Assembly (NCBI RefSeq): GCF_004103715.1
Contig: NZ_CP035282.1
Location: 3,310,501 to 3,374,500, forward strand
Direction of reading: 5' to 3'
From: Acidilutibacter cellobiosedens
GTDB lineage: Bacteria; Bacillota; Clostridia; Tissierellales; Acidilutibacteraceae
Length of the DNA: 64,000 nucleotides
Both the position numbers and the translations under genes were made by a program. Positions 41,126-49,028 of this stretch are shown here, piece by piece. Each line of letters opens with the position of its first letter. The first letter of the stretch is position 1. The notes beneath the pieces are model-generated. The model did not search any database and was not told where the DNA came from. It was given only the letters and a program-made list of their open reading frames with translations.

Positions 41126-41541
41126 TGACAGCAAAAGAATATTTAAGTAAGGCCTATAGGCTAGACCAAAGGATAAACAGTAAACTTGAACAAGTGGCTT
41201 CACTTAATGAATTGGCTATGAAAGCCACTTCTACCCTATCAGATATGCCAAAGAATCCAAGTGGGACAACTTCTAAAATGGAAGATGTAATCTGTAAGAT
41301 TATAGATTTACAGAATGAGATTAATAAAGACATTGATGAATTAGTAGATTTAAAGAAAAATATAGTAAATATAGTTAAGGTTGTTCCTAATTCAGAGCAT
41401 CAAATGGTTTTAGAACTTCGTTACCTCTGCTTTAAAACATGGGAGGAAATTGCTGTTGAGATGGGTTATAGTGTTAGAAATATTTATAATTTACATGGTG
41501 CAGCTTTAAAAGAAATTCCCCCAATAAAAACTTTGCAGTGA
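41125..41541 (+). CDS. ArpU-like/DUF1492 late-transcription regulator
   Basis: This 138-aa protein has an N-terminal coiled coil and a C-terminal sigma region 4-like HTH: MVLELRYLCFKTWEEIAVEM followed by GYSVRNIYNLHGAAL. ArpU/DUF1492 proteins stand at the end of the early operon and are thought to switch on late genes. The late operon starts 115 bp downstream, after a palindrome and a terminator, which fits. It could act on 41538-41600. Confidence 0.8.
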   Translation: MTAKEYLSKAYRLDQRINSKLEQVASLNELAMKATSTLSDMPKNPSGTTSKMEDVICKIIDLQNEINKDIDELVDLKKNIVNIVKVVPNSEHQMVLELRYLCFKTWEEIAVEMGYSVRNIYNLHGAALKEIPPIKTLQ

Positions 41542-41548
41542 ATTTCAC
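41538..41548. promoter_or_regulatory. Palindrome at early/late boundary
   Basis: GTGAATTTCAC is a perfect 5+1+5 palindrome overlapping the stop codon of the ArpU-like gene. TTTGCA occurs on both sides (near 41532 and 41552). It lies upstream of an AT-rich TTGCAT...TATAAT stretch (41553-41577, non-ideal 19-bp spacer) that could be the late promoter. A candidate binding site for the late regulator. Confidence 0.4.
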
Positions 41549-41598
41549 TATTTTGCATTAGCCTTTTATGATATTATTATAATTAGGAAAATATATTT

Positions 41599-41636
41599 AA
41601 AACCTTCACGGGAAAATCTGTGGAGGTTTTTTTATT
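41599..41636 (+). terminator. Early/late boundary terminator
   Basis: AAAACCTTCAC (41599-41609) pairs with GTGGAGGTTTT (41620-41630) through 11 pairs including one G-U, and is followed by TTTATTT. It separates the early operon from the HNH-terminase block. Confidence 0.8.
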
Positions 41637-41656
41637 TAAAAAATCGAGGTGATTCA

Positions 41657-42010
41657 ATGCCAAGGAAACCTAAGAGACCTTGTTCCTATCCTGGGTGTCC
41701 TATCCTAACCGATGATAGGTACTGTGAAGAACATAATAGTTTGATGAACAGGAACTACAACAAGTACCAGCGGGACCCAGAGTCAAACAAAAGGTATGGT
41801 AGGTCTTGGAAGCGGATTAGGGACAGATATATTAAACTTCACCCCCTCTGCGAAGAATGTGAGAAACATGGCCGACTAACTAAGGCTGAAGAAGTCCATC
41901 ATATCCTCCCCCTATCCAAAGGTGGAAGCAATGACTTCTCTAACCTAATGAGTCTATGCAAGAGCTGCCACTCAAGCATAACAGCCAAGAGCGGTGACAG
42001 GTGGGGGTAG
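41657..42010 (+). CDS. Phage HNH endonuclease next to terminase
   Basis: This 117-aa protein has the packaging-type HNH fold: two zinc-binding CxxC pairs (PLCEECEK and SLCKSCHS) around EEVHHILPLSKGGSNDFSNL. In HK97-like phages this endonuclease works with the terminase at cos sites. It is the first late gene and stands directly left of the conserved cos-like block. Its stop lies within the G-run of that block. Confidence 0.9.
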   Translation: MPRKPKRPCSYPGCPILTDDRYCEEHNSLMNRNYNKYQRDPESNKRYGRSWKRIRDRYIKLHPLCEECEKHGRLTKAEEVHHILPLSKGGSNDFSNLMSLCKSCHSSITAKSGDRWG

Positions 42011-42070
42011 TAAATCTCTAGAACTAAGCATCCTGGACAGCGGCGGGGAGTTCCGTGTAAAAAAATGCAG
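42001..42070 (+). other. Putative cos (packaging) site
   Basis: The HNH-TerS gap starts with GGGGGTAG, TAAATCTCTAGAACT, GGACAGCGGCGGGG and CGTGTAAAAAAATGC. A diverged copy with the same block order is fused to the recombinase fragment at 9870-9935. GC-rich blocks in otherwise AT-rich DNA, next to HNH and small terminase genes, are what a cos region should look like. The cleavage position is not predictable by eye. Confidence 0.55.
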
Positions 42071-42117
42071 TTTCAAAGGGGGGAATAGGGCAGCAAAAAA
42101 GTGAGGTGTTTTAATAT

Positions 42118-42669
42118 ATGGCAAAAGACGGTACTAATAGAGGTGGTGCTCGTATTGGAGCAGGGGCTAAAAAGAAACCACTAGCAGATAAAATCGCTGA
42201 AGGAAATCCTGGTGGCAGAGCCCTTACAGTTATGGAATTTAAAAATACAGCAGACCTAGAAGGTGAAGAAATGCCAGAGCCAAATAAGATGCTAGAGGCT
42301 ATTCAAAAGGATGGTAAAACCTTAGTTGCTGGTGAAGTTTTTAGAGACACTTGGAAATGGCTACATGAAAGAGGTTGTTCCTCCCTCGTATCCCCTCAGC
42401 TTTTAGAAAGGTATGCCATGAGTGTAGCTAGATGGATTCAATGCGAGGAAGCTATAACTGAATTTGGATTTCTAGCAAAGCATCCTACAACTGGAAATGC
42501 TATTCAAAGTCCATATGTTGCTATGGGACAAAACTATATGGCCCAAACTAATAGGTTATGGCTTGAGATATTCCAGATTGTAAAGGAAAATTCTCTAGCC
42601 GAATATTCTGGCGCAAATCCTCAAGATAATGTTATGGAAAGACTTCTTACTGCTAGAAATAATAAATAA
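42118..42669 (+). CDS. Terminase small subunit, P27 family
   Basis: This 183-aa protein matches the P27-type small terminase: NRGGARIGAGAKKKPLADKI near the start, a NPGGRALTVMEF block, TWKWLHERGCSSLVSPQLLE and a C-terminal NPQDNVMERLL. It binds the packaging site and regulates the large subunit. Its usual partner TerL is not next door but 6.6 kb downstream, separated by accessory genes. Confidence 0.9.
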   Translation: MAKDGTNRGGARIGAGAKKKPLADKIAEGNPGGRALTVMEFKNTADLEGEEMPEPNKMLEAIQKDGKTLVAGEVFRDTWKWLHERGCSSLVSPQLLERYAMSVARWIQCEEAITEFGFLAKHPTTGNAIQSPYVAMGQNYMAQTNRLWLEIFQIVKENSLAEYSGANPQDNVMERLLTARNNK

Positions 42670-42682
42670 TTGGAGGTATAAA

Positions 42683-43855
42683 ATGAAAAAACAGTTAACA
42701 GCTGAAAGTGTATGTATTGGTCATCCTGATAAGCTATGCGATTTAATTGCTGATAATATTTTAGATGCGGCTTTTAGAAAAGATAAATCTTCTAGGGTAG
42801 CTTGTGAGGTAATGGCAACCAAAGGAAAAATTATCGTGGCGGGCGAAATCACCTGTAGCGAAAAACTAGATATTAAATACATTGTTAGACGAACTTTAAA
42901 AGATGTAGGATATAACCCTCGTAAGTTTTCAATTTATGTATTTTTAAATAATCAAAGTGCTGATATTGCTGCTGGAGTAGATAATGCCATTGAAATAAGA
43001 AATGGCGAAAAGGATCCATATAGCTTAATTGGTGCTGGGGATCAAGGGACTATGTATGGTTATGCGACAAATGAAACTAAAGAGATGCTTCCCCTCCCTC
43101 TTGTCTTATCTCATAGAATTGTAAAAAGACTTGATAAGGCAAGAAAGGATAAATTAATAAAGGGAATCTTTCCAGATGGTAAAGCTCAGGTTACTGTAGA
43201 ATACGATAGGGATAAACCAGTAAGAGTAAAAACTATAGTTATATCTATCCATCACCATAAAGATAAATCTTATGAGGAATTAAAAAAAGAAATTTTAAAT
43301 CTTGTCCTCTACCCTGCTTTTGAAGATTTTCCTTTTGATGATGATACTGAAATATTAATAAACCCTTCTGGCAGATTTGTTATTGGTGGACCTACTGCTG
43401 ATACAGGTTTAACAGGAAGAAAGCTAATGGTTGATACCTACGGTGGCCTTGCCTCCCACGGTGGCGGTGCTCTTTGTGGGAAAGATCCAACCAAAGTTGA
43501 TAGAAGTGGTGCTTATATGGCTAGATATATAGCGAAACATATAATATGGAGCGATTTTGCAGATAAATGTGAAGTCGCTCTTTCTTATGCCATTGGGAAA
43601 GCAAATCCAGTTGCTTTTTCAATTAATACCTTTGGAACTAGTAAAGTTCCCGATGAAATATTAACCCTTGCTGCAGAGGAAGTATTTAATTTAAAACCTG
43701 CAGCAATTATTGAAAACCTAAGGCTTAGGGATATACATTATTCTGATACTTCCACTTATGGACATTTCAATAGCCCCTTATTCCCTTGGGAAAATGTTGA
43801 TAAATACAATGAATTAAAAAAGGCGGTGGAAAAATATGCAGATAGAAAAAATTAG
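42683..43855 (+). CDS. metK: S-adenosylmethionine synthetase, phage-encoded
   Basis: This 390-aa protein is a full-length MetK: IGHPDKLCDLIADN, GAGDQGTMYGYATNET, GGPTADTGLTGRKLMVDTYG and GGGALCGKDPTKVDRSGAYM, with the ATP- and methionine-binding residues in place. It makes SAM from ATP and methionine. Start ATG 42683 has GGAGG 8 nt upstream. Its 3' end overlaps the following DNA methyltransferase by 20 bp and a second methyltransferase follows, so it probably supplies their cofactor during infection. Confidence 0.95.
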   Translation: MKKQLTAESVCIGHPDKLCDLIADNILDAAFRKDKSSRVACEVMATKGKIIVAGEITCSEKLDIKYIVRRTLKDVGYNPRKFSIYVFLNNQSADIAAGVDNAIEIRNGEKDPYSLIGAGDQGTMYGYATNETKEMLPLPLVLSHRIVKRLDKARKDKLIKGIFPDGKAQVTVEYDRDKPVRVKTIVISIHHHKDKSYEELKKEILNLVLYPAFEDFPFDDDTEILINPSGRFVIGGPTADTGLTGRKLMVDTYGGLASHGGGALCGKDPTKVDRSGAYMARYIAKHIIWSDFADKCEVALSYAIGKANPVAFSINTFGTSKVPDEILTLAAEEVFNLKPAAIIENLRLRDIHYSDTSTYGHFNSPLFPWENVDKYNELKKAVEKYADRKN

Positions 43856-45077
43856 TGTTGATAAGCTTAATCCTGCTCCATATAATCCAAGGAAAGATTT
43901 AAAGCCTGGAGACCCCGAATATGAAAAATTAAAAAACTCTATTCTTACCTTTGGATATGTTGAACCAGTTCTGTGGAATAAAAGAACTGGAAATATCATA
44001 GGTGGTCATCAACGATTTAAAATATTAGTGGAGCTTGGCAAAACTGAAATAGATTGTGTTGTAGTAGATATAGATGCAGAAAATGAAAAGGCATTAAATA
44101 TTGCTCTTAATAAAGTAAGCGGTGATTGGGATAAGGATAAATTAATGCTTTTAATTACAGATTTACAAGGAGTAGATTTTGATGTCTCACTTACAGGCTT
44201 TGACCCTGCTGAACTAGATGACCTTTTTAAAGATTCGCTAAAGGATAATATTAAAGAAGATAATTTTGATATAGAAGAAGAACTTAAAAAAACTGCCATT
44301 TCAAAGCTTGGTGATTTATGGCTTCTTGGCAATCACAGGCTTATCTGTGGTGATAGTACCAACCCTAAAACCTACGAAGATTTAATGGATGGCAAACTAG
44401 CAAACCTAACAGTTACAGACCCACCCTATAATGTTAATTATGAAGGAAGTGCTGGAAAAATTAAAAATGACAATATGGAGAATGATGCCTTTTACAACTT
44501 TCTGCTTGCTTCCTTTCAAGGTATGGAAAGTGTGATGGCAAAAGATGCTTCTATTTATGTATTCCATGCAGATACCGAAGGCTTAAATTTTAGAAAGGCA
44601 TTCTCTGAGGCTGGTTTTTATCTTTCTGGAACTTGTATATGGAAAAAGCAATCCTTAGTTTTGGGTCGCTCTCCTTACCAATGGCAACACGAACCAGTTC
44701 TCTTTGGATGGAAAAAGAAAGGTAAGCATAATTGGTACTCTGATAGAAAACAAACCACCATTTGGGAATTTGAAAAGCCCAAAAGAAACAAAGACCATCC
44801 AACTATGAAGCCAGTGGCACTTATAGCCTACCCTATTTTAAATTCAAGTTTGACTAATTGTATTGTTCTCGACCCCTTCGGAGGTTCTGGAAGTACACTT
44901 ATTGCCTGCGAGCAAACAGATAGGATTTGCCATATAATTGAACTTGATGAAAAATATACAGATGTAATTGTTAAAAGATATATTGAGCAAGTCGGCTCCC
45001 ATGAAGAAGTTTATTTAATTAGAAATGGAGAGAAGATTAAATATAAAGATATAGAAGGTGTTCTAAATGAAGCATAA
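43836..45077 (+). CDS. ParB-domain DNA N6-adenine/N4-cytosine methyltransferase
   Basis: This 413-aa protein joins an N-terminal ParB/Srx-like nuclease-fold domain (PAPYNPRKDLKPGD, NIIGGHQRFKIL, about 10-75) to an N6/N4 DNA methyltransferase. The catalytic motif IV TDPPYNVNYEG (about 195) precedes motif I LDPFGGSGST (about 350), a beta-class order. It methylates phage DNA, probably against host restriction. It is placed between metK and a C5 methyltransferase with overlapping ends. Confidence 0.9.
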   Translation: MQIEKISVDKLNPAPYNPRKDLKPGDPEYEKLKNSILTFGYVEPVLWNKRTGNIIGGHQRFKILVELGKTEIDCVVVDIDAENEKALNIALNKVSGDWDKDKLMLLITDLQGVDFDVSLTGFDPAELDDLFKDSLKDNIKEDNFDIEEELKKTAISKLGDLWLLGNHRLICGDSTNPKTYEDLMDGKLANLTVTDPPYNVNYEGSAGKIKNDNMENDAFYNFLLASFQGMESVMAKDASIYVFHADTEGLNFRKAFSEAGFYLSGTCIWKKQSLVLGRSPYQWQHEPVLFGWKKKGKHNWYSDRKQTTIWEFEKPKRNKDHPTMKPVALIAYPILNSSLTNCIVLDPFGGSGSTLIACEQTDRICHIIELDEKYTDVIVKRYIEQVGSHEEVYLIRNGEKIKYKDIEGVLNEA

Positions 45078-46230
45078 GGAATTAACCTTCATAGACTTCT
45101 TTGCAGGAGTTGGCGGTTTTAGGCTAGGATTTGAACAAGCTGGATTTAAATGTATAGGCTTTTGTGAAAAAGACAAATTTGCAGTTAATTCATATAGAGC
45201 CATGTTTGATACAGAAGGAGAGTGGTTTAGGGATGACATTACAAAAATCAAATCAGAAGAAATCCCATATGCAGATATTTGGTGTGGAGGAACTCCTTGC
45301 CAGGATGTTTCAATTGCAGGACAAAGAAAAGGATTATCAGGAGACCGAAGTGGTCTCTTTTTTAAATTCATTGAACTCCTCAAAAGTAAAGATGAAAAAG
45401 ATAAACCCACATTCATTGTCCTTGAAAATGTTAAAGGACTTCTATCAAGTCACAGAGGATTCGATTTTACAGAATATCTCCATCAAGTTTCCCAAGCTGG
45501 GTATGATGCAATCTGGCAAGTGCTTAACTCTAAAGACTTTGGAGTCCCCCAAAACCGAGAAAGAGTATTCATTATTGGATATCTTAGAAACAGAGGTAGA
45601 CGAAAAATATTACCTATCGAAGGAGAAAACCAATCAGCTATTAAGCAAATTATAGGTGGATGCCAAGGTGATAGACTATTAGACCCCAAAGGAATATCCT
45701 GCACCCTTACTGGAAATGGTGGTGGCTGGGGTGGAAAAACTGGACTTTACTTTATAGATCAATCCAATACTAAGACAAAAATTACAGAAAACTCAAGATG
45801 TATAACTTCAAGATATACTGCAGGAATAGTAAATAGAACTGCATCTAATAGTGCTGTTTTAGAAAGTCCTGTAATTAAAGTTAGAAACGGAACTAAAAAA
45901 GGATATGCCAAGGCTTGCCTTGGAGATGGTATAAGTTTAGCTTACCCTAATAGCAAAACAAGAAGAGGAAGGGTTGGAAAAGGTGTAGCACAAACTCTTG
46001 ACACATCTTGTATGCAAGGAACTTTAACTAAAGACTGCAGAATTAGAAGGCTTACACCAAAGGAATGCTTTAGACTTCAAGGGTTTCCAGATGAATTATT
46101 TGAAAAGGCTAAAGAATTAAACTCTGATGCCCAACTATATAAACAAGCTGGAAATGCAGTTACTGTAAATGTGGCCTATGAGATTGCCAATTCTATTAAA
46201 AACTCAAAATCTAAAGAAACTCCTAAATAA
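45067..46230 (+). CDS. Phage DNA (cytosine-5) methyltransferase
   Basis: This 387-aa enzyme has motif I FIDFFAGVGGFRLGFE, the catalytic GGTPCQDVSIAG, LENVKGLL, VPQNRERVFIIG and a C-terminal YKQAGNAVTVNVA. The target-recognition region lies around 205-320. It is the second methyltransferase in the accessory block and overlaps the first by 11 bp. It is distinct from the island enzyme at 24387, whose recognition region differs. Confidence 0.92.
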   Translation: MKHKELTFIDFFAGVGGFRLGFEQAGFKCIGFCEKDKFAVNSYRAMFDTEGEWFRDDITKIKSEEIPYADIWCGGTPCQDVSIAGQRKGLSGDRSGLFFKFIELLKSKDEKDKPTFIVLENVKGLLSSHRGFDFTEYLHQVSQAGYDAIWQVLNSKDFGVPQNRERVFIIGYLRNRGRRKILPIEGENQSAIKQIIGGCQGDRLLDPKGISCTLTGNGGGWGGKTGLYFIDQSNTKTKITENSRCITSRYTAGIVNRTASNSAVLESPVIKVRNGTKKGYAKACLGDGISLAYPNSKTRRGRVGKGVAQTLDTSCMQGTLTKDCRIRRLTPKECFRLQGFPDELFEKAKELNSDAQLYKQAGNAVTVNVAYEIANSIKNSKSKETPK

Positions 46231-46234
46231 TCAA

Positions 46235-46257
46235 GGCCACAGTTTGCCCTGTGTGCC
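46235..46257 (+). promoter_or_regulatory. Intergenic ACAG hairpin 1
   Basis: GGCCACAG-TTTGCC-CTGTG(T)GCC is a short stem with a bulged T, directly after the methyltransferase stop. ACAGYTTGCCCTGT recurs at 48951-48964, and nearly its reverse complement at 48447-48460. Confidence 0.45.
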
Positions 46258-46304
46258 CTTTAAAGAAAGCTTTCGAACATTACCTCGGCCAATATTTAAA
46301 TATA

Positions 46305-46340
46305 ACTTGCTATTTACATCCCTTTGAGTGATATATGGTA
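46305..46340 (+). promoter_or_regulatory. Repeated promoter-like element, copy 1
   Basis: ACTTGCTATTTACATCCC then TTTGAGTGATATATGGTA. Nearly the same string precedes the amidoligase gene at 47409-47449. In both, TTGCTA is 19 bp from TATATG or 16 bp from TGATAT. A shared phage promoter or operator is the simplest reading. Confidence 0.55.
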
Positions 46341-46366
46341 CAACTACATTATTTGGAGGGATTAGA

Positions 46367-47026
46367 GTGGATAGAAAAGAATTAGTTAAAATCCTAGGTG
46401 AACACTTAGGAGTAAAACCAAAATATCTAGGAGTACCAAACTTTAACTACCAAGTCGGGGAATTTATAATAGACAGAGAAGGGAGAATTCTAACAAAGGC
46501 AGGTGATGAATTGAAACTTGAAGAAATATTGAATTCAGCTGAAAAAGAAACTACAACTGTTGAAATAACCATCCCTTTAGAAGGTCATAGTGAGAATACA
46601 TTAAAGACTTTAATTAATATGATTTATAGCAAACAAACTCTTATTAAACAATCATTTCAACTCAATAAAAACCTAGTGGAAAAAGAAACAGTCGAAAAAT
46701 TAAATGCAGCTGAAACCATGGAGGAATTTAAAGATATTCTTGTAAGTCAAAATATTAAAATAGATGATGAAAATATTATTTTTACAATAAACACAGATTT
46801 AGTTAGAGCTGCCACCCTATTCTTTGGACTATTAAATGAGAAATCAAAGGAATTAAAATATGCATCATCAAAGCCAACTGAAACAGATAATGAAAAATAT
46901 GCTTTTAGAACCTGGCTTATGAGACTTGGAATGATTGGTGATGAATATAAGGAAACCAGAAAAGAATTACTACAAAATCTCAATGGAAACTCTGCCTTTA
47001 GAAATGTAGGTGAAAGCCATGAATAG
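46367..47026 (+). CDS. Divergent, probably inactive amidoligase paralogue
   Basis: This 219-aa protein starts at GTG 46367 behind GGAGGG. Its last ~75 residues (YASSKPTETDNEKYAFRTWL, then MRLGMIGDEYKETRKELL) parallel the end of the amidoligase at 47480 (ASSK..., FAMRTWLNRIGFIGEDFK...). LKTLINMIYSKQTLI likewise parallels LRNFVNIIYSRNDLL. Where the amidoligase has GIHIHLNG, this protein has EITIPLEG, so the active-site histidines are lost. I infer a duplicated, non-catalytic partner or regulator. It is not a recognised family to me. Confidence 0.6.
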   Translation: MDRKELVKILGEHLGVKPKYLGVPNFNYQVGEFIIDREGRILTKAGDELKLEEILNSAEKETTTVEITIPLEGHSENTLKTLINMIYSKQTLIKQSFQLNKNLVEKETVEKLNAAETMEEFKDILVSQNIKIDDENIIFTINTDLVRAATLFFGLLNEKSKELKYASSKPTETDNEKYAFRTWLMRLGMIGDEYKETRKELLQNLNGNSAFRNVGESHE

Positions 47027-47201
47027 AAGAAAACTAAAAGTATATGAAGCACCTACTGGAACAACTAAAAGAATTCCTTATATAAGACTTCAAGGTAAAT
47101 GGCTTCTAGAACTTGGCTTTGAAACTGGGGATAATATAATAGTTAAAGAAGAAGAAGGTAAATTAATAATAGAGCATGGAGATGTGCTAGAAAATGAATA
47201 A
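47019..47201 (+). CDS. SymE-like small protein
   Basis: This 60-aa protein starts at ATG 47019 within the end of the previous gene. It reads RRKLKVYEAPTGTTKRIPYI followed by LQGKWLLELGFETGDNIIVK, the AbrB-like swapped-hairpin pattern of the SymE family. SymE in E. coli is an SOS-induced toxin with an antisense RNA partner. In phages the role is unknown, and no antisense RNA is evident here. It overlaps the next gene by 8 bp. Confidence 0.75.
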   Translation: MNRRKLKVYEAPTGTTKRIPYIRLQGKWLLELGFETGDNIIVKEEEGKLIIEHGDVLENE

Positions 47202-47382
47202 ACCTAAATGTAAATTAATCGGTGAAGATGGAAATGTTTTTAATCTTATGGGCATCGCTTATAAAACTTTAAAAAGAGCAAATTTAAAAGAAGAAGCCGA
47301 TGAAATGATAAAAAGAATAATGGAATCTGGATCTTATATGAAGGCCCTAGCCATTATTTCTGAGTATGTTGAAATAGTATAA
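47194..47382 (+). CDS. Small phage protein, unknown
   Basis: This 62-aa protein (KCKLIGEDGNVFNLMGIAYK, then ADEMIKRIMESGSY and ALAIISEYVEIV) resembles short proteins that often accompany SymE-like and amidoligase genes in phages of Clostridia. Mixed alpha/beta; no motif of known function. It closes the small operon that begins with the inactive amidoligase paralogue. Confidence 0.6.
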   Translation: MNKPKCKLIGEDGNVFNLMGIAYKTLKRANLKEEADEMIKRIMESGSYMKALAIISEYVEIV

Positions 47383-47408
47383 AACACTGTGTTTCTTTTG
47401 AAAATAGT

Positions 47409-47449
47409 ACTTGCTATTTATCCCTTTCTGAGTGATATATGTATGTAAC
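47409..47449 (+). promoter_or_regulatory. Repeated promoter-like element, copy 2
   Basis: ACTTGCTATTTATCCC then TTTCTGAGTGATATATG, closely matching 46305-46340, with the same TTGCTA-TATATG spacing. It lies about 30 bp upstream of the amidoligase start. Confidence 0.55.
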
Positions 47450-47479
47450 AAAAAAACACACAGGAAGGGGATAGGAACA

Positions 47480-48373
47480 ATGCTTACAAGGAACTTTGGA
47501 ATTGAAATTGAACTTACAGGAATAACAAGGGAAAAGGCTGCAAGAGTTATAGCTGAACATTTAGAAGGAATCATTAGAAAGGATAGCGGAAACTACAAGG
47601 TTACTACACCAGACGGAAGAACCTGGCAGGTAGTTTATGACGGAAGCCTAAGATGCCAAAGAAAAGCAAATGGCCAAAAGGTTGCAGCAGAAAGAGAATA
47701 CAGTGTAGAAATAGTTAGCCCAATCTTAACCTACAAAAAAGACATAGAGAGTTTACAAGAGTTAGTGAGAAAAATAAGAAAGGCTGGAGGATTTGCAAAC
47801 AGCTCTGCGGGAATACACATTCACCTAAATGGAGCCGACCATACACCAAGAAGCCTTAGAAACTTTGTAAACATTATCTACTCAAGGAACGACCTGCTTT
47901 ACTCAAGCCTACAGATAGAGCCAAGCAGAATGAGATATTGTAAAGCCCTAGACGAGAAATTAGTGGAAAGAATGAACAAGAAAAAACCTACAACTTTTAA
48001 AGAAATTGAGGACATTTGGTACGAAGGCTACTACTCAAGTAGGGGTAGACATTACCATGACAGTCGCTACCACTTCCTAAACTTACACAGTTTTTTCAAC
48101 GGGGTAGGAACAGTAGAGCTTAGGGGTTTCAACGGAACCCTTCACGCAGGAAAAATTAGAACCTACATCCTTTTGGCCCTAGCCATGAACAACCAAGCCT
48201 TAACTCAAAAGAGTGCCAGTAGCAAAAATCCACAGATAGAAAACCCAAAGTTCGCCATGAGAACCTGGCTTAACAGAATAGGATTTATTGGGGAAGACTT
48301 CAAAAACCCAAGGGAACATTTAGTAAAGCACCTAGAAGGAAGTGCAGCTTGGAGGTTTCAAGAACTAGCTTAA
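47480..48373 (+). CDS. Phage amidoligase (ATP-dependent COOH-NH2 ligase)
   Basis: This 297-aa protein matches the amidoligase family (glutamine-synthetase-like fold) described by Aravind's group in phages: FGIEIELTGITREKA at the N-terminus, YSVEIVSPILTYKKDIESLQ, GIHIHLNGADHTPRSL and VELRGFNGTLH. E-x-E and H-x-H residues are the predicted metal/ATP site. Family members form amide bonds, presumably on peptides or cell-wall precursors. Its gamma-glutamylcyclotransferase-fold partner follows at 48484, a known association. Start ATG 47480 is preceded by GGAAGGGG. Confidence 0.85.
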   Translation: MLTRNFGIEIELTGITREKAARVIAEHLEGIIRKDSGNYKVTTPDGRTWQVVYDGSLRCQRKANGQKVAAEREYSVEIVSPILTYKKDIESLQELVRKIRKAGGFANSSAGIHIHLNGADHTPRSLRNFVNIIYSRNDLLYSSLQIEPSRMRYCKALDEKLVERMNKKKPTTFKEIEDIWYEGYYSSRGRHYHDSRYHFLNLHSFFNGVGTVELRGFNGTLHAGKIRTYILLALAMNNQALTQKSASSKNPQIENPKFAMRTWLNRIGFIGEDFKNPREHLVKHLEGSAAWRFQELA

Positions 48374-48379
48374 AACCAC

Positions 48380-48463
48380 GAGGGGGAAACCCCTCTTAAG
48401 CTGGTAGAAGGGTATAAAATGTACCAACCTAAAACAAAAAGCCTACACAGGCGAAACTGTGGC
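48380..48463 (+). ncRNA. Structured intergenic RNA candidate
   Basis: The gap between amidoligase and cyclotransferase genes holds GAGGGG-GAAA-CCCCTC (48380-48395), a GNRA-type tetraloop hairpin without a T run. Next comes a possible GGTA...TACC pairing (48402-48425), then CACAG-GCGAAA-CTGTG (48446-48461). Successive stable stems without a terminator tail suggest a structured leader of the downstream gene, not a simple terminator. Confidence 0.4.
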
Positions 48464-48483
48464 GAGTGAAAGGATGATAAAGA

Positions 48484-48939
48484 ATGGATAAAAGGTTATA
48501 TGTAGCCTATGGTTCAAATCTCAATGTAGAGCAGATGAAATACAGGTGTCCTACTGCTAAGGTTTATGGAATGGGAATATTAAAAGATTACAAACTTTTA
48601 TTTAAAGGTACACCACATAATGCTTACCTAACCATAGAATCTGCAGAAGGCTCTAGAGTACCCGTTGTTGTTTGGGATATAAATCCTAGTGATGAACTAT
48701 CACTGGATAGATATGAAGGTTACCCTAACTTTTATTACAAGAAAGATATACCAGTAGAACTTAAAACAGGCGAAGTGGTAACAGCCATGGTTTATATTAT
48801 GACAGATAAAATTAAAGATAGAATAAACTTAAACCTTCCAAGTGAATATTATTTAAATGCAGTAAGTAAAGGTTATGAGTATTTTGGATTTAATTTTAAA
48901 TATATTGAAGAAGCACTTAAGATAAGCAAAAATAATTAA
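48484..48939 (+). CDS. Gamma-glutamylcyclotransferase-fold (AIG2-like) enzyme
   Basis: This 151-aa protein has the family hallmarks: VAYGSNLNVEQM at the N-terminus (substrate-binding loop) and LDRYEGYPNFYYKK, whose glutamate is the catalytic acid. Family enzymes cleave gamma-glutamyl-amine bonds by cyclisation. With the amidoligase it probably forms a make/break pair acting on glutamyl-linked peptides, as proposed for such phage neighbourhoods. Complete. Confidence 0.88.
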   Translation: MDKRLYVAYGSNLNVEQMKYRCPTAKVYGMGILKDYKLLFKGTPHNAYLTIESAEGSRVPVVVWDINPSDELSLDRYEGYPNFYYKKDIPVELKTGEVVTAMVYIMTDKIKDRINLNLPSEYYLNAVSKGYEYFGFNFKYIEEALKISKNN

Positions 48940-48945
48940 AATCTA

Positions 48946-48970
48946 GGCCCACAGCTTGCCCTGTAAGGCT
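48946..48970 (+). promoter_or_regulatory. Intergenic ACAG hairpin 2
   Basis: GCCCACAG-CTTGCC-CTGTAAGGC, a second copy of the hairpin at 46235-46257, located just after the cyclotransferase stop codon. Confidence 0.45.
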
Positions 48971-49028
48971 TTTATATAGAGCTATTGGTACAATTACCCT
49001 ACCAAGATAAAGGAAGGAAGCGGTTTTG

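Noticed and set aside
45164-45655. Long overlapping frame inside the phage C5 methyltransferase gene
   Set aside because: It is a shifted reading of conserved methyltransferase motifs, so a shadow.
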